DNA of 64,000 nucleotides. Origin: Vibrio neonatus (lineage in GTDB: Bacteria > Pseudomonadota > Gammaproteobacteria > Enterobacterales > Vibrionaceae). The notes beneath the pieces are model-generated. The model was not told the DNA's origin. It saw nothing but the letters and a program-made list of their open reading frames with translations, and searched no databases. This document shows positions 55,046 to 64,000 of the stretch, in pieces. The translations under genes and the position numbers were made by a program. Position 1 is the first letter of the stretch. Each line of letters opens with the position of its first letter. The stretch is from NCBI RefSeq assembly GCF_024346975.1, contig NZ_AP024886.1:496001-560000 (forward strand). Direction: 5' to 3'.

Positions 55046-55984
55046 ATGATTCAACTATCCCATGATGAACGAATTCATTGCCAATATCAGCGTCTAGTTC
55101 AGTTGCAAGGGCTGGTGGGCTCATTGTCGTTTTTACCAAAATTGACCGCAGGCACTTTGTTATCTGGGCGTCATCACTCTTTGTTTCGTGGGCGCGGGCT
55201 TAACTTTGAAGAGTTGCGTCATTATCAGCGTGGCGACGACATTCGTAACTTGGACTGGAAAGTGACCTTGCGCACTGGCAAGCCCCATGTGCGTTCTTAT
55301 ACCGAAGAAAAAGATCGCAATGTGATTATCTGTGTTGACCAACGCGCGAGTTTATTTTTCTCTTCTGTTGAGGTGATGAAATCGGTAGTGGCGGCGGAAA
55401 TTGCGGCGTTGAGTGCATGGCGAGTGCTAAAAGATGGCGATAGAGTGGGCTTTGTCATCGCTACACCGAGCGGGCCGCAGTGGCACAAGCCTCAGCGCAG
55501 TCGTGCGCATCTTTTACATCGTTTAAAGTATCTGGCGGACGCCAATCAAGCGTTAAATGTACGTTGTCATGATGATGAAAACGCTTCATTTTCACATCTT
55601 ATGACAGCCTTGCGTCGCAGTGTAACTAAAGGCTCAACGGTTATCATACTCAGTGACTGGCATGGCGTGAGCCAAATGGATATTGAAGCGCTCAAGCAGT
55701 TACAAATTCATAATGATGTGCTTACCGTGATGATTTCCGATGAGTTTGAGCAGAGCTTACCTGCTAGCACTTCACCGTGGGTATTGGGCGATGGTCAACA
55801 TCAGCTCAATCTTGGCGGTGCCAATCAAATTCAAAAAGCCAGTCGTGGTCTAGCGCAGCATCAAACCATGAAAAAAAGCCAACTAGTGCGCTTAATGACG
55901 AACAAAGGTTTACCTCTAATTAGCTTGGGCACAAAAGGCGATCATCTTGCGCAATTTAAGCGGGAAATGGGGGCGGGACGATGA
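55046..55984 (+). CDS. DUF58 family protein
   Basis: This 312-residue protein has the DUF58 signature RGRGLNFEELRHYQRGDDIR followed by NLDWKVTLRTGKPHVRSY. The following segment VIICVDQRASLFF has a VWA-like fold. DUF58 proteins are constant partners of MoxR ATPases. It starts 15 bp after moxR and overlaps the next gene by four bases. Confidence 0.9.
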   Translation: MIQLSHDERIHCQYQRLVQLQGLVGSLSFLPKLTAGTLLSGRHHSLFRGRGLNFEELRHYQRGDDIRNLDWKVTLRTGKPHVRSYTEEKDRNVIICVDQRASLFFSSVEVMKSVVAAEIAALSAWRVLKDGDRVGFVIATPSGPQWHKPQRSRAHLLHRLKYLADANQALNVRCHDDENASFSHLMTALRRSVTKGSTVIILSDWHGVSQMDIEALKQLQIHNDVLTVMISDEFEQSLPASTSPWVLGDGQHQLNLGGANQIQKASRGLAQHQTMKKSQLVRLMTNKGLPLISLGTKGDHLAQFKREMGAGR

Positions 55985-56541
55985 GCCTACACACTCCACC
56001 ACAAAGTTATATGTTGCGTGACATCGTAGAAGTTGCGGTCGCGCCCTCAGTGAGTTGGGTTCCACAGACGATAGGCTGGAAGGTTTTAGCATTCGTGCTA
56101 CTCGGCGCTTTTTGTGTATGGATGGTTAAGCAATTTAAAATTTGGCGCAGTAACCGTTACCGCCGAGAAGCGTTGAATACACTGAACCGCATTGCAAAAG
56201 CGTGTCACGGAAGTATTCACGATTCGGCGGCTTTTCGTCGTCAGGTCAGTTGCGATCTCTTTACGGTGATGAAAGCGGCGCTGTGCGTGGTAAATCCAAA
56301 GGGTGCTAGTTTATACGGCGCATCGTTTTTACAGGCGTTAGATGCACACCTGCCAGAAAATAGCCGTCAGTTTGAAGCTAAATGGTTGCACTGGATGCGC
56401 GGTTTGATGGACAGCCAATATGTGCTGAGTGAGATTGAATTACTGCTGTTGTTGGAAGATTGCCAAAGATGGGTCAGTGAACATCATGCTTTTCTTACAG
56501 AGAGTAACTGTGAGGCTAACAGCGAGGTACAAAATGTTTAG
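55981..56541 (+). CDS. DUF4381 membrane protein
   Basis: This 186-residue protein has one membrane span near the N-terminus (IGWKVLAFVLLGAFCVWMV) and a cytoplasmic helical domain (RREALNTLNRIAKACHG onward). Placed between DUF58 and the VWA gene it matches DUF4381. Start and end both overlap the neighbouring genes, so translation is coupled. Confidence 0.85.
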   Translation: MSLHTPPQSYMLRDIVEVAVAPSVSWVPQTIGWKVLAFVLLGAFCVWMVKQFKIWRSNRYRREALNTLNRIAKACHGSIHDSAAFRRQVSCDLFTVMKAALCVVNPKGASLYGASFLQALDAHLPENSRQFEAKWLHWMRGLMDSQYVLSEIELLLLLEDCQRWVSEHHAFLTESNCEANSEVQNV

Positions 56542-57574
56542 TTTTGATCTCGAACTGGCGCACCCACTTTGGCTGTTGGCATTGCCTACGCCTTTGTTTG
56601 TTTACTATTTTATTCCTGCCTATCGCACCAAACAATCAGCCATCAAAGTGCCGTTTTTTGGCTTGTTGCTAGAGGTGCTAGGTGAGAGCCCAACACAAGG
56701 TGCCAGTCAGTTGCGTCCATCACCTTGGCAACGCTGTATTTTAGTATTGTCTTGGTCACTTGTGGTTTTGGCTATGTCGAAACCGACCGTACTTGGCGCG
56801 CCACAAACAAAGCAGCAATTAGGGCGTGATGTGATGGTGGTAGTCGACTTATCTCAGTCAATGGAGGAGCGTGATTTTACCTCATTAGACGGCAAAAAAA
56901 TATCAAGGCTAGAGGCGGTAAAAGAGGTATTACATAGCTTTGTGCAATCTCGACAAGGCGACCGCCTTGGCTTGATTTTGTTTGGTGATGCGGCATTTGT
57001 GCAAACCCCATTTACCGCCGACCAAAGTGTTTGGCTGGCATTACTCGAGCAAACTCAAGTAGGAATGGCAGGGGCAAGCACACATCTGGGAGACGCAATC
57101 GGCTTGGCAATAAAAGTGTTTGAACAAACGCCTGCGACACCTGCAACACCTGCAAAAGCGAATGAAGCGCGCGAGAAAGTCGCCATTGTATTGACCGATG
57201 GTAACGATACAGGAAGTTTTGTCGAACCCATTGATGCGGCAAAAGTGGCTAAAGCCAAACAGGTGAAAATTCATGTGATTGCCATTGGCGACCCAACAAC
57301 GGTTGGCGAAAAAGCCCTTGATATGTCGACGATTGAGCGTATTGCTTTGGAGTCAGGAGGCGAGTCATTTCAAGCGTTAGATAGGCACTCTTTAACACTC
57401 GCTTCTGAAAAAATTGATGCATTAGAGCCAGAGCTTTACCAAAGCACTACTTATCGACCGAAAACTAGCTTACATGCGTACCCTATCATGCTGGTGGTTG
57501 CGCTTTATCTGTGCGCCTTTGCTGTTAGCTTGTGGCGTCGCACGCTGAATAAGAAGGAGCAAAAGTATGTTTGA
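56534..57574 (+). CDS. VWA-domain membrane protein (BatA-like)
   Basis: This 346-residue protein has two N-terminal membrane spans, a VWA domain with the metal-binding MIDAS motif VVVDLSQSMEERD and VLTDGNDTGSF, and a C-terminal span. The start at 56534 (GAGG upstream, MFSFDLELAHPLWLLALP) is preferred over the longer frame that reads through the DUF4381 end. It overlaps both neighbours. It probably assembles with BatB in the inner membrane and works with MoxR. Confidence 0.9.
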   Translation: MFSFDLELAHPLWLLALPTPLFVYYFIPAYRTKQSAIKVPFFGLLLEVLGESPTQGASQLRPSPWQRCILVLSWSLVVLAMSKPTVLGAPQTKQQLGRDVMVVVDLSQSMEERDFTSLDGKKISRLEAVKEVLHSFVQSRQGDRLGLILFGDAAFVQTPFTADQSVWLALLEQTQVGMAGASTHLGDAIGLAIKVFEQTPATPATPAKANEAREKVAIVLTDGNDTGSFVEPIDAAKVAKAKQVKIHVIAIGDPTTVGEKALDMSTIERIALESGGESFQALDRHSLTLASEKIDALEPELYQSTTYRPKTSLHAYPIMLVVALYLCAFAVSLWRRTLNKKEQKYV

Positions 57575-59285
57575 TTTTGCCCTTTTTGAGCGACTGTTTT
57601 GGCAACAAATACTGCCGCAGTTCCATTTTATAAGACCGTTATGGCTGTTTGCGTTGTTGCCATTGTGTGCAGTGATTTATTGGCGATGGAAATTAGACAC
57701 CCAACGCCAAGGGCAAGCGGTTTTACCTAAGCACTTAATCCAAGCTTTATCTATTGGACAACAAGGGTGGCGAAAGCAATTACCTCTTAAATTTTTGTCT
57801 GTGGTGATGGGCTTGGCAATCGTGCTCTGCGCAGGCCCCACTTGGCAACGTGCACCATCACCATTTGGCGAAGACAAAGCCTCATTGCTTATTGCGTTAG
57901 ACAATAGTGCTTCGATGAAAAATGAAGATTTAGTGCCAACACGCTTAACGCGAGCAAAGCAAAAAATTCATGACTTACTAGAGCTAAGAGATGGAGGACA
58001 AACAGGCTTAGTAGTGTTTGCGGGGACGTCACATTTGGCGATGCCGCTGACTAAAGACCGTCAGGTATTTGCGCCATTTTTGGCGGCCATTGATCCCGAC
58101 ATAATGCCTGTAAAAGGCAAAAGAGCCGATAGCATTATTGAGCAAATTGATAGTCAGCTATCGGAGAAAATGCCTGCTAGCGTGTTGTTAATCAGTGATG
58201 GTGTTACGCCAGATAGCTTAGTGCGTTTGGCGGAGTATTTTACGCAAAGCCCTCACCAATTATTGATTTTAGCGACAGGTAATCCAAAGCTAAAAAGTAA
58301 CAACCCAATGGATCTTGGCTCGTTGCAACGCTTAGCTCGTCAAAGTGGCGCAAGTTTAGAAGTGGTCAGTATTGATAATACCGATGTGCTGGCGCTAGAT
58401 AGAAAAATACAAAGGCACATGCAGCTTAATAATGAGTCGGCAATGCCGTGGCAAGATATGGGCTATTACTTATTGTTTCCTATCGCTTTGCTTTTATTAC
58501 TGTGGTTTAGAAAAGGCTGGCTAGTGCAATGGGTTGTTATTGGCTGTGTGATAGCGCCTTGGTATTCAGCATCGGTTATCGCCGCACCGGTTTATTCTGT
58601 TAGCGCTCATCAAGCAGAGAGCAAAAGTGCTTTTGAAGAAGTGACTACGCTGGATAAAGTCTCTAGCGCATGGATAAACCTTTGGCTAACTGCAGATCAG
58701 CAAGGGCAGTGGCACTTTAGTCGACAACGCTATTTGCAAGCCGCCACTCATTTTCAAGATCCCATGCGCAAAGGCATTGCCTATTACTACGCCGCAGAAT
58801 ACTCGTTAGCTTATTCTGCGTTCTTAAATGCAGACTCTGTCAATGGCGCCTTTTACGCAGGCATTGCGCTCGCAAGGCAAAGGGAATATCTAAAAGCGCG
58901 TGACCTGTTTGCCTATTTATTAAGTGAGAAACACTGGCTGTTAACACCTGAATTGCGCTCGCAAATTGAGCACAACTTAATGGTGATGCAAGGCATAGTC
59001 GATGAAGTAAACCGTTTGAGTGCGAGTCAAGCAGGCACTACCGATGGGGCGGAGGATTCCATTGAGTTGGGAGACAATCCACAAACCGGTGACGGCGCAG
59101 AAGACACTGCGGTTGCGGAGATGATGCTAAAAGAGTCACTCAATGCCAACGAGATTTTAGGCAGTGAAGAGTTGGCCGACAAATGGCTGAGACGGGTAGA
59201 GTCCGATCCCAAGCTCTTTTTGCGCGCTAAGTTTCAAATACAGCGAAGCACACAGCAAGCACAGGAGCGAAATGATGCCCAATAA
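57567..59285 (+). CDS. VWA-TPR membrane protein (BatB/BatC fusion-like)
   Basis: This 572-residue protein has N-terminal membrane spans, a VWA domain with MIDAS LIALDNSASMKNED, another span (residues about 292-312), a periplasmic-side TPR region (YAAEYSLAYSAFLNADS and GIALARQREYLKARD), and an acidic linker. This merges the BatB and BatC parts of the cluster. AAGGAG lies before the ATG, which overlaps the BatA stop by eight bases. Confidence 0.9.
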   Translation: MFDFALFERLFWQQILPQFHFIRPLWLFALLPLCAVIYWRWKLDTQRQGQAVLPKHLIQALSIGQQGWRKQLPLKFLSVVMGLAIVLCAGPTWQRAPSPFGEDKASLLIALDNSASMKNEDLVPTRLTRAKQKIHDLLELRDGGQTGLVVFAGTSHLAMPLTKDRQVFAPFLAAIDPDIMPVKGKRADSIIEQIDSQLSEKMPASVLLISDGVTPDSLVRLAEYFTQSPHQLLILATGNPKLKSNNPMDLGSLQRLARQSGASLEVVSIDNTDVLALDRKIQRHMQLNNESAMPWQDMGYYLLFPIALLLLLWFRKGWLVQWVVIGCVIAPWYSASVIAAPVYSVSAHQAESKSAFEEVTTLDKVSSAWINLWLTADQQGQWHFSRQRYLQAATHFQDPMRKGIAYYYAAEYSLAYSAFLNADSVNGAFYAGIALARQREYLKARDLFAYLLSEKHWLLTPELRSQIEHNLMVMQGIVDEVNRLSASQAGTTDGAEDSIELGDNPQTGDGAEDTAVAEMMLKESLNANEILGSEELADKWLRRVESDPKLFLRAKFQIQRSTQQAQERNDAQ

Positions 59286-60585
59286 ATGCTTAAATATCGT
59301 ATTGCTGGTGTTGGTCTGTTTACTGGCGTTTAGCACTTATGCAGTAAGTGGCGATGCACAAAGTAATGAAGAAAATAGTGTGCTAAGCCTGCCCAATATT
59401 CAGCTAAAAAGTTGGCTACAAAATCAGAGCGACACAGCCAATGCGCTACATACGGAGCTTCAAGCACAGGTCAATCAGCCCATTACGCTGTTTGTCGAAG
59501 TATCAACGCCGCGATGGTTTACCGCAGGTACGCAAGTGAGCCTGCCGGAAATTGCCAATGTCATTGTGCGACAGCCCTCTCAACTTGCGGTAAATTACGC
59601 AGAAAAACGAGCGGGTAGTACTTGGTCAGTGCAGCTTTGGGAAATTCATTTATATCCGCAGCAAGAGGGGCATTTTGTTGTGCCGCCTTTACGTGTTCAA
59701 GCGCAAGTCTCGGTGCAGAGTAGGGGCAATGTTCAACGTGAAATGTACACTAAGCCACTTAAATTTAACGCGCAACTGCCAACGGGATTGTTAACGCAGA
59801 ACTCAGCGTGGATCAACAGTCCGCAGGTTGAGGTTACGCAAAAGTGGCAACAATCAAGCGCAGAATTAAAAGCTGGTGATGCGATTACTCGCACAGTGAC
59901 GGTCACCGCCGACAATACTCTGGCTATGCTATTGCCACCGATATTTAATCGTAAGCATGATTTAGCCAGCGATCATTACCAACTGTATTCACAGCCAATT
60001 AAGTTATTGGACGCGCAACATCGCCACCAATTTCAGGCGCAAAGAACGGAGCAACAAGTGTATGTATTGCAACATGGTGGAGAGGTGACGCTACCTGAGC
60101 ATTCAATACTGTGGTGGAATTCTCGCACGCAACAATTGGAAAAGTTGCGGGTGGAAGCACGCACTTTTAAAGTTGCGCATACACTTACATCGTGGATGAA
60201 CTACTATAAGAATAGCGTCGTTATTTTGTTGTTATTTTTGATTGGTTTTTCTATGTTAATCATAGCGATGCGACGATTTTATAAAACCAGACCATTGCCT
60301 CTGTTTTGGCAATTTTCACAAGTGTTGTATCGCGGTGACACAGGCGAAATTAGAGCGGTTTTGTATGCGCATTTAAGGTGCTGTTCCAGTGAGTTACAAA
60401 TGAGCAAATTATCTAGCGCAAGCCAATGGCAGATAGTCGCCAACAAGATCCAATCTCAGCCGATTTCATTTGTTCAAGGCTGGCTAGTGTGGTGCAAAAT
60501 AGCGTTAATGCGCAGACGCACAATAGGGCAAATGGGCATGCACAAAGCATTGCCAGAATTAGACAGCATCAATCGCCGTTATTAA
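59272..60585 (+). CDS. BatD-like protein
   Basis: This 437-residue protein has a signal peptide (KCLNIVLLVLVCLLAFSTYA), a beta-rich periplasmic region with QVNQPITLFVEVSTPRWF and LKAGDAITRTVTVTADNT, and a C-terminal membrane span (NSVVILLLFLIGFSMLIIAM) with a basic cytoplasmic tail. This is the BatD layout and it is the last gene of the cluster. It begins ATGATG, overlapping the previous gene by 14 bases. Confidence 0.85.
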   Translation: MMPNKCLNIVLLVLVCLLAFSTYAVSGDAQSNEENSVLSLPNIQLKSWLQNQSDTANALHTELQAQVNQPITLFVEVSTPRWFTAGTQVSLPEIANVIVRQPSQLAVNYAEKRAGSTWSVQLWEIHLYPQQEGHFVVPPLRVQAQVSVQSRGNVQREMYTKPLKFNAQLPTGLLTQNSAWINSPQVEVTQKWQQSSAELKAGDAITRTVTVTADNTLAMLLPPIFNRKHDLASDHYQLYSQPIKLLDAQHRHQFQAQRTEQQVYVLQHGGEVTLPEHSILWWNSRTQQLEKLRVEARTFKVAHTLTSWMNYYKNSVVILLLFLIGFSMLIIAMRRFYKTRPLPLFWQFSQVLYRGDTGEIRAVLYAHLRCCSSELQMSKLSSASQWQIVANKIQSQPISFVQGWLVWCKIALMRRRTIGQMGMHKALPELDSINRRY

Positions 60586-60645
60586 CTCCGGTTAATAACA
60601 ACCTTGGCGGTTGGTATACAAGTGACGCAAGAGTAACTTTAAACT

Positions 60646-61554
60646 ATGAAAAGCACTGAGCTTAATTTGATTCCTTTCTTTGTCGCTGTGTATGAAGAAA
60701 GCAGTATGTCCAAAGCGGCTAATCGTTTAGGGGTGAGCCAACCTGCGGTGAGTAAAGCCTTAAAACGTCTGCGTGAGATTTACGACGATCCTTTGTTTCA
60801 TCGCAGCCCTGCTGGGGTTAAGCCAACGACCTTTGCCTCTGATATTTACCCTGCGCTGTCGGCGTCGTTTAAAAACTTTACGTCTACATTAACTGCCACC
60901 AGAGATTTTGATCCTAAGGTATCCGAGCGTATATTTTCTATCGCTTGTATTCCTTTAGTCGGGTATCGATTGATGCCAGAGCTGCTTTTGAAAATCAAAA
61001 GTTTAGCGCCCAATATAGATCTGGATGTTCATCCGCTGTTTACCGAAGACCATGAATCAGATTTAAGATTGCAACGCTATGACTTGGTGCTAGATATGCG
61101 CCCAGTCGAAAAGACCAGCTTAAAGATAGAAAAGTTAGGTACTGAAAGCGTACGGGCGATTGTCAGACAAGGGCATCCAAGGATCAGTGACAGTATCAGC
61201 ATTGAACAGTTTTTAGCGGAAGAGCACATAGCGGTATCGCGCTGGCAAAGCAGAAGCTCATTTTTATCGAATGATCACTTTCCTGAGCTAAGTAAGCGAA
61301 AAATTGTGTATCGTTCGCCGGGGATTTTGGAAGTGTTACCTGTGGTATCTAGTACCGACTATATCTCGTTATTTCCGTCATCACTGATAAAGCAAGTGGG
61401 CGGCAATTATCCCATCCAAGTGTTGGAGACGTCGTTTTTAGATATATCAGAAGATTTATGTATGTTGTGGCATCCAAGCCGAACCGCAGAAGCCGGTCAC
61501 AAATGGCTAAGAACTCAAATTCAGAGCGTATCTAAATCGATATTTAATGATTAG
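60646..61554 (+). CDS. LysR-family transcriptional regulator
   Basis: This 302-residue regulator has an N-terminal winged helix-turn-helix (NLIPFFVAVYEESSMSKAA then GVSQPAVSKALKRLREIY) and a LysR substrate-binding domain. It lies 60 bp after batD on the same strand but could be independently expressed. Neither ligand nor targets can be read from context. A 10-bp-stem terminator follows at 61575-61605. Confidence 0.93.
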   Translation: MKSTELNLIPFFVAVYEESSMSKAANRLGVSQPAVSKALKRLREIYDDPLFHRSPAGVKPTTFASDIYPALSASFKNFTSTLTATRDFDPKVSERIFSIACIPLVGYRLMPELLLKIKSLAPNIDLDVHPLFTEDHESDLRLQRYDLVLDMRPVEKTSLKIEKLGTESVRAIVRQGHPRISDSISIEQFLAEEHIAVSRWQSRSSFLSNDHFPELSKRKIVYRSPGILEVLPVVSSTDYISLFPSSLIKQVGGNYPIQVLETSFLDISEDLCMLWHPSRTAEAGHKWLRTQIQSVSKSIFND

Positions 61555-61574
61555 AGTAAAGGCACGGTAACCGT

Positions 61575-61605
61575 CTTGGTATTGTTTTTCCCTTACAATA
61601 CCAAG
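61575..61605. terminator. Bidirectional terminator after the LysR gene
   Basis: cttggtattg and caataccaag form a perfect 10-bp stem around a T-rich 11-nt loop, between convergent genes. Confidence 0.65.
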
Positions 61606-61624
61606 AAGGTTTCTAAGCGGCAGC

Positions 61625-61954
61625 TTATAGGCTATACCAAGCTTTTCCTGCTTTAAAGCCGATCAGTGATGACATTTGTTCAAGATAAATTGCAGGAACT
61701 TGTGACAACTCTTTTGGTAATTCTGATTGAGATACAAATTGAGCTAAAAATGATTTGTACGTAGAGAGCATACCTTCATTTGTATCTGTAGCACCTTGTG
61801 CTCTGGCGATTTTACGCGCTTTTTGTATTAAGTAGCTTTCGATAATGCCTGCTTCACCACGAAGTAAAGCATGTTTGTTCACCATACCCAGTTCATCGTT
61901 GGCAATATCGTTAGAAATTGTCGTTTTTAGCAGTGTTAACTTAGAAGTATCCAT
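61625..61954 (-). CDS. Hypothetical 109-residue protein
   Basis: The protein begins MDTSKLTLLKTTISNDIAND and is mostly helical and polar, with no signal peptide or membrane span. It ends SSLIGFKAGKAWYSL. The ATG at 61954 follows GGGGGA by eight bases; the frame is open eight codons more. Composition is like the core genes. No family recognised. Confidence 0.6.
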   Translation of the reverse strand: MDTSKLTLLKTTISNDIANDELGMVNKHALLRGEAGIIESYLIQKARKIARAQGATDTNEGMLSTYKSFLAQFVSQSELPKELSQVPAIYLEQMSSLIGFKAGKAWYSL

Positions 61955-62190
61955 TGTTGTATTCCCCCACAGAATCAAAATAAAAGATGAATTCGTGTCT
62001 CATTATTCGCGCACTAAACTAGGCACATAAGCTATGCAAATAAGCCATGCAAAAAAGGTGTTAAATAATGAACAACGAAAAAAGATGATGCATCCTAGAC
62101 GCAGAATGTTAACTAGTCCACAAAAATCGTATGAATATGTAAGATTGCGAATAAATTGATTGCCAGCGAAGGAGGTTTGTGGTATTGGGG

Positions 62191-63273
62191 TTACTTTAGT
62201 TTGTCGTAAGCTATATTTATTTTTTTCATCATCTCATTACTTCCAGACCTATCAAAGTGGTATATGTTTGAAAGTTTTATATAGTTGCTTTTTATTAATT
62301 TTTTATTAGTCTCTCCAAATTTCAATCCAAGTATTTCATATGGAGAATTGTTAGGGCTGGAGTTAATTACTTGTTCTAATTCAGTTATTTTATTTAACAG
62401 GTCGTTGATTTCCTTTCCTTTTTCTTTCTCTTTTTTTACAGAGCTTAATTCTAATTCGGTTATTTTATCAGCTAAATAATTAATGGTTTCTTTATGACTT
62501 TCAATTTCTGACTTTAATTCAGATACTCGAATATTTGCTTTCCTAATTGTAGCATTAGCAGTTTCTAAAAGTGAACTATTATCTTTATAAGGTAGATCTT
62601 TAAGTTGTATATATTCAAACGCTTTATCAAATTCTATTGAGAATAAACAATCTGAATATTTTTTTAATTCTTCGTAGCTAAATTTAAATTTTAATTTTGA
62701 ATGTAGTCTATCAATAACATTTTTAATAGCCAATATTGATTGTTTTTTCTTTTTATTTATAATGGCATCTTTTTTAATTGCATATTTATACATCGCATCA
62801 ACAAAGATATAACCAAACATGGTAATTAAAAGAAAGTCGTACCAAGACAAGCTATAATCGTTATACTTGAACATAAGTACCATAATAATGGTAGCGACAG
62901 AATATACAAAATACCCACTACTTTTAACTAAAAAAACAGATAGCCATTGAGGTAAAGTTTCATTGAAACGCTTATACTCATGCAATGCTTGGCAGTCTAT
63001 TATAACGTTATTAATTAGTTCTTTTCTATTGTTTTTCTTGATGTCTAAAGAAAATAAAAACCTATGTATACCATTTTCATTTAAATATTTAACCGCTGAG
63101 TTTCTATTTTCTTTGTATAAGCTAATATCAGATTTTGAATTTATTAGATCTCTTGTATTTATACATCCATGCTTCAATTCAGTATCAACAAGTTGCTTGT
63201 CGTATTTAGTGTTTGAGGCGAAATCAATTAAAACATTCAAATTTAAAATATTCATGATAGTAGCAATAAACAA
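62191..63273 (-). CDS. Membrane/coiled-coil protein with degenerate C-terminal J domain
   Basis: This 360-residue protein is very AT-rich. From the N-terminus it has a helical region, two membrane spans (about 115-131 and 143-160), a Lys-rich stretch, a coiled coil (about 230-300, heptads such as ITELELSSVKKEKEK), and a last segment like a DnaJ J domain: SPYEILGLKFGETNKKLIKS then YHFDRSG and INIAYDKLK. The HPD tripeptide needed to stimulate Hsp70 is HFD (residues 339-341, bases 62251-62259). The start is uncertain; MNILNLNV at 63255 is an alternative and neither has a clear ribosome-binding site. Function unknown. Confidence 0.6.
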   Translation of the reverse strand: MFIATIMNILNLNVLIDFASNTKYDKQLVDTELKHGCINTRDLINSKSDISLYKENRNSAVKYLNENGIHRFLFSLDIKKNNRKELINNVIIDCQALHEYKRFNETLPQWLSVFLVKSSGYFVYSVATIIMVLMFKYNDYSLSWYDFLLITMFGYIFVDAMYKYAIKKDAIINKKKKQSILAIKNVIDRLHSKLKFKFSYEELKKYSDCLFSIEFDKAFEYIQLKDLPYKDNSSLLETANATIRKANIRVSELKSEIESHKETINYLADKITELELSSVKKEKEKGKEINDLLNKITELEQVINSSPNNSPYEILGLKFGETNKKLIKSNYIKLSNIYHFDRSGSNEMMKKINIAYDKLK

Positions 63274-63446
63274 TGGTCATTTCGTGATTATAGCACCACC
63301 TAAATAAAGAAATCTATGTGTATTACTTTATATGAAATAGAGTTAATATTTAATTTTGAAGGATGATTTATATGTTAATAGATGTACGGTATGTGAATTT
63401 CATCTCATATCTTAGTTGAATATATTTTATTGATATAATGCAGGTT

Positions 63447-63490
63447 GAAATTGCGGTCCAAAATTTATTTTCAATCATGACCGCAATTTC
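63447..63490 (-). terminator. Hairpin downstream of the SDR gene
   Basis: A perfect 12-bp inverted repeat (gaaattgcggtc with gaccgcaatttc, 20-nt AT-rich loop) lies 11 bases past the SDR stop. It is a likely terminator. Confidence 0.5.
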
Positions 63491-63501
63491 TATCAAAAAG
63501 C

Positions 63502-64000
63502 TTACAAACGAGCCGTTGCCATTTCGCCACCGTCGATGTGTAGCACTTCGCCAGAGATGTAGCTGGCTCTTGTAGAAGAGATAAAGACCACGGCGTTCGC
63601 TACTTCTTGTGGGCTTGCTAGGCGACCCATTGGGTGTGCGTCTTCTTTGGCTTTAAATTCTGTTGGTGCTGAGATTCTGTAGCCATCCCAACCGCCGCCA
63701 GGGAAGAGGGTTGAACCGGGTGCGATAGTATTAAAGCGGATTTTTCCTGCGTGCTCTTTTGATAGTGAGTAAACATACTGGGTAAGAGCGGCTTTAATTG
63801 ACGCGTAAGCGCTGGTGCAATCTGTGATAGTGGCGCTAATTGAACCAATGAAAGTAACGGCTGGATTAGGGTTGGTCATTGCTGGAATAACTGCTTCAAT
63901 ATTTTTCACAGTGGCAAGCAGATCAACTTCGATTGAATCTTCCCAGCTGCCGCTTAATGCGCTGACGTTAGGAACAAATACGTCAACAGCACCAATTTCT
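63502..64000 (-). CDS. Short-chain dehydrogenase/reductase (5' end outside window)
   Basis: The frame is open to the window edge, so only the C-terminal ~165 residues are visible. It reads through DVFVPNVSALSG (the NNAG region, altered), the catalytic Ser in TFIGSISATI, YASIK (Tyr-X3-Lys), RFNTIAPGSTLFPG, and the classic C-terminus SYISGEVLHIDGGEMA. This is a classical SDR of the NAD(P)-dependent type. Substrate unknown. The in-frame GTG at 63909 is internal, not the start. Confidence 0.88.
   Translation of the reverse strand, partial: EIGAVDVFVPNVSALSGSWEDSIEVDLLATVKNIEAVIPAMTNPNPAVTFIGSISATITDCTSAYASIKAALTQYVYSLSKEHAGKIRFNTIAPGSTLFPGGGWDGYRISAPTEFKAKEDAHPMGRLASPQEVANAVVFISSTRASYISGEVLHIDGGEMATARL

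Noticed and set aside
63502..63909. Complete 135-residue SDR starting at GTG 63909
   Set aside because: The frame continues upstream to the window edge with SDR-like sequence, so this start is internal and the gene is cut by the window.

Overview
The window looks like chromosomal DNA of a Vibrionaceae member (Vibrio or a close relative). The evidence is gene content and order: tonB1-exbB1-exbD1-hutBCD facing hutWXZ, napFDABC facing narQP, a split nrf locus, and moderately AT-rich DNA. In Vibrio cholerae most of these homologues lie on the second chromosome, so a chromosome II location is inferred. No rRNA, tRNA or CRISPR array was seen.

Layout. (1) 1-4.5 kb: the end of a DUF1254/DUF1214 gene, then ppsA with divergent ppsR. 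(2) 4.6-14.3 kb: a complete haem import and use locus. HutD-HutC-HutB and TonB-ExbB-ExbD read leftward; HutW-HutX-HutZ and a TonB-dependent haem receptor read rightward. The shared promoter region holds candidate Fur and CRP sites. (3) 14.7-19.3 kb: an ABC exporter, a lipoprotein, a 49-residue membrane protein and a DEAD-box helicase. (4) 19.4-26.6 kb: periplasmic nitrate reductase (napFDABC plus a 46-residue membrane protein) facing the narQP two-component system, with a candidate FNR site between. (5) 26.7-41.2 kb: dodecin, moeBA, folE, a TDT-family channel, a ClC antiporter, a COG0523 GTPase, a YlqF GTPase, a His-rich outer-membrane protein, rhlE, a SatP-like acetate carrier and an amino-acid permease. 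(6) 41.4-48.8 kb: cytochrome c nitrite reductase. nrfA and an nrfG-like gene read left, nrfBCDEF reads right, and a perfect FNR box lies between. (7) 49.2-51.7 kb: a very AT-rich, translationally coupled cassette of SAMHD1-like HD hydrolase, nucleotidyltransferase and histidine phosphatase. (8) 52-61.6 kb: a sulfatase, a MoxR/DUF58/VWA (Bat) operon and a LysR regulator. (9) 61.6-64 kb: a small unknown protein, an AT-rich membrane/coiled-coil protein with a degenerate J domain, and the end of an SDR gene.

How it fits together. Nap reduces nitrate to nitrite and Nrf reduces nitrite to ammonium, so with NarQP the window carries a full dissimilatory nitrate-to-ammonium route. MoeA/MoeB would help supply molybdenum cofactor for NapA. 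NapB, NapC, NrfA and NrfB together show 16 c-type haem motifs.

The least explained parts are the three-gene HD/nucleotidyltransferase/phosphatase cassette, the degenerate-J-domain protein, two families of short palindromic mobile repeats (three copies of one, one of the other), four small membrane proteins, and a candidate small RNA between clcA and a 39-residue protein.
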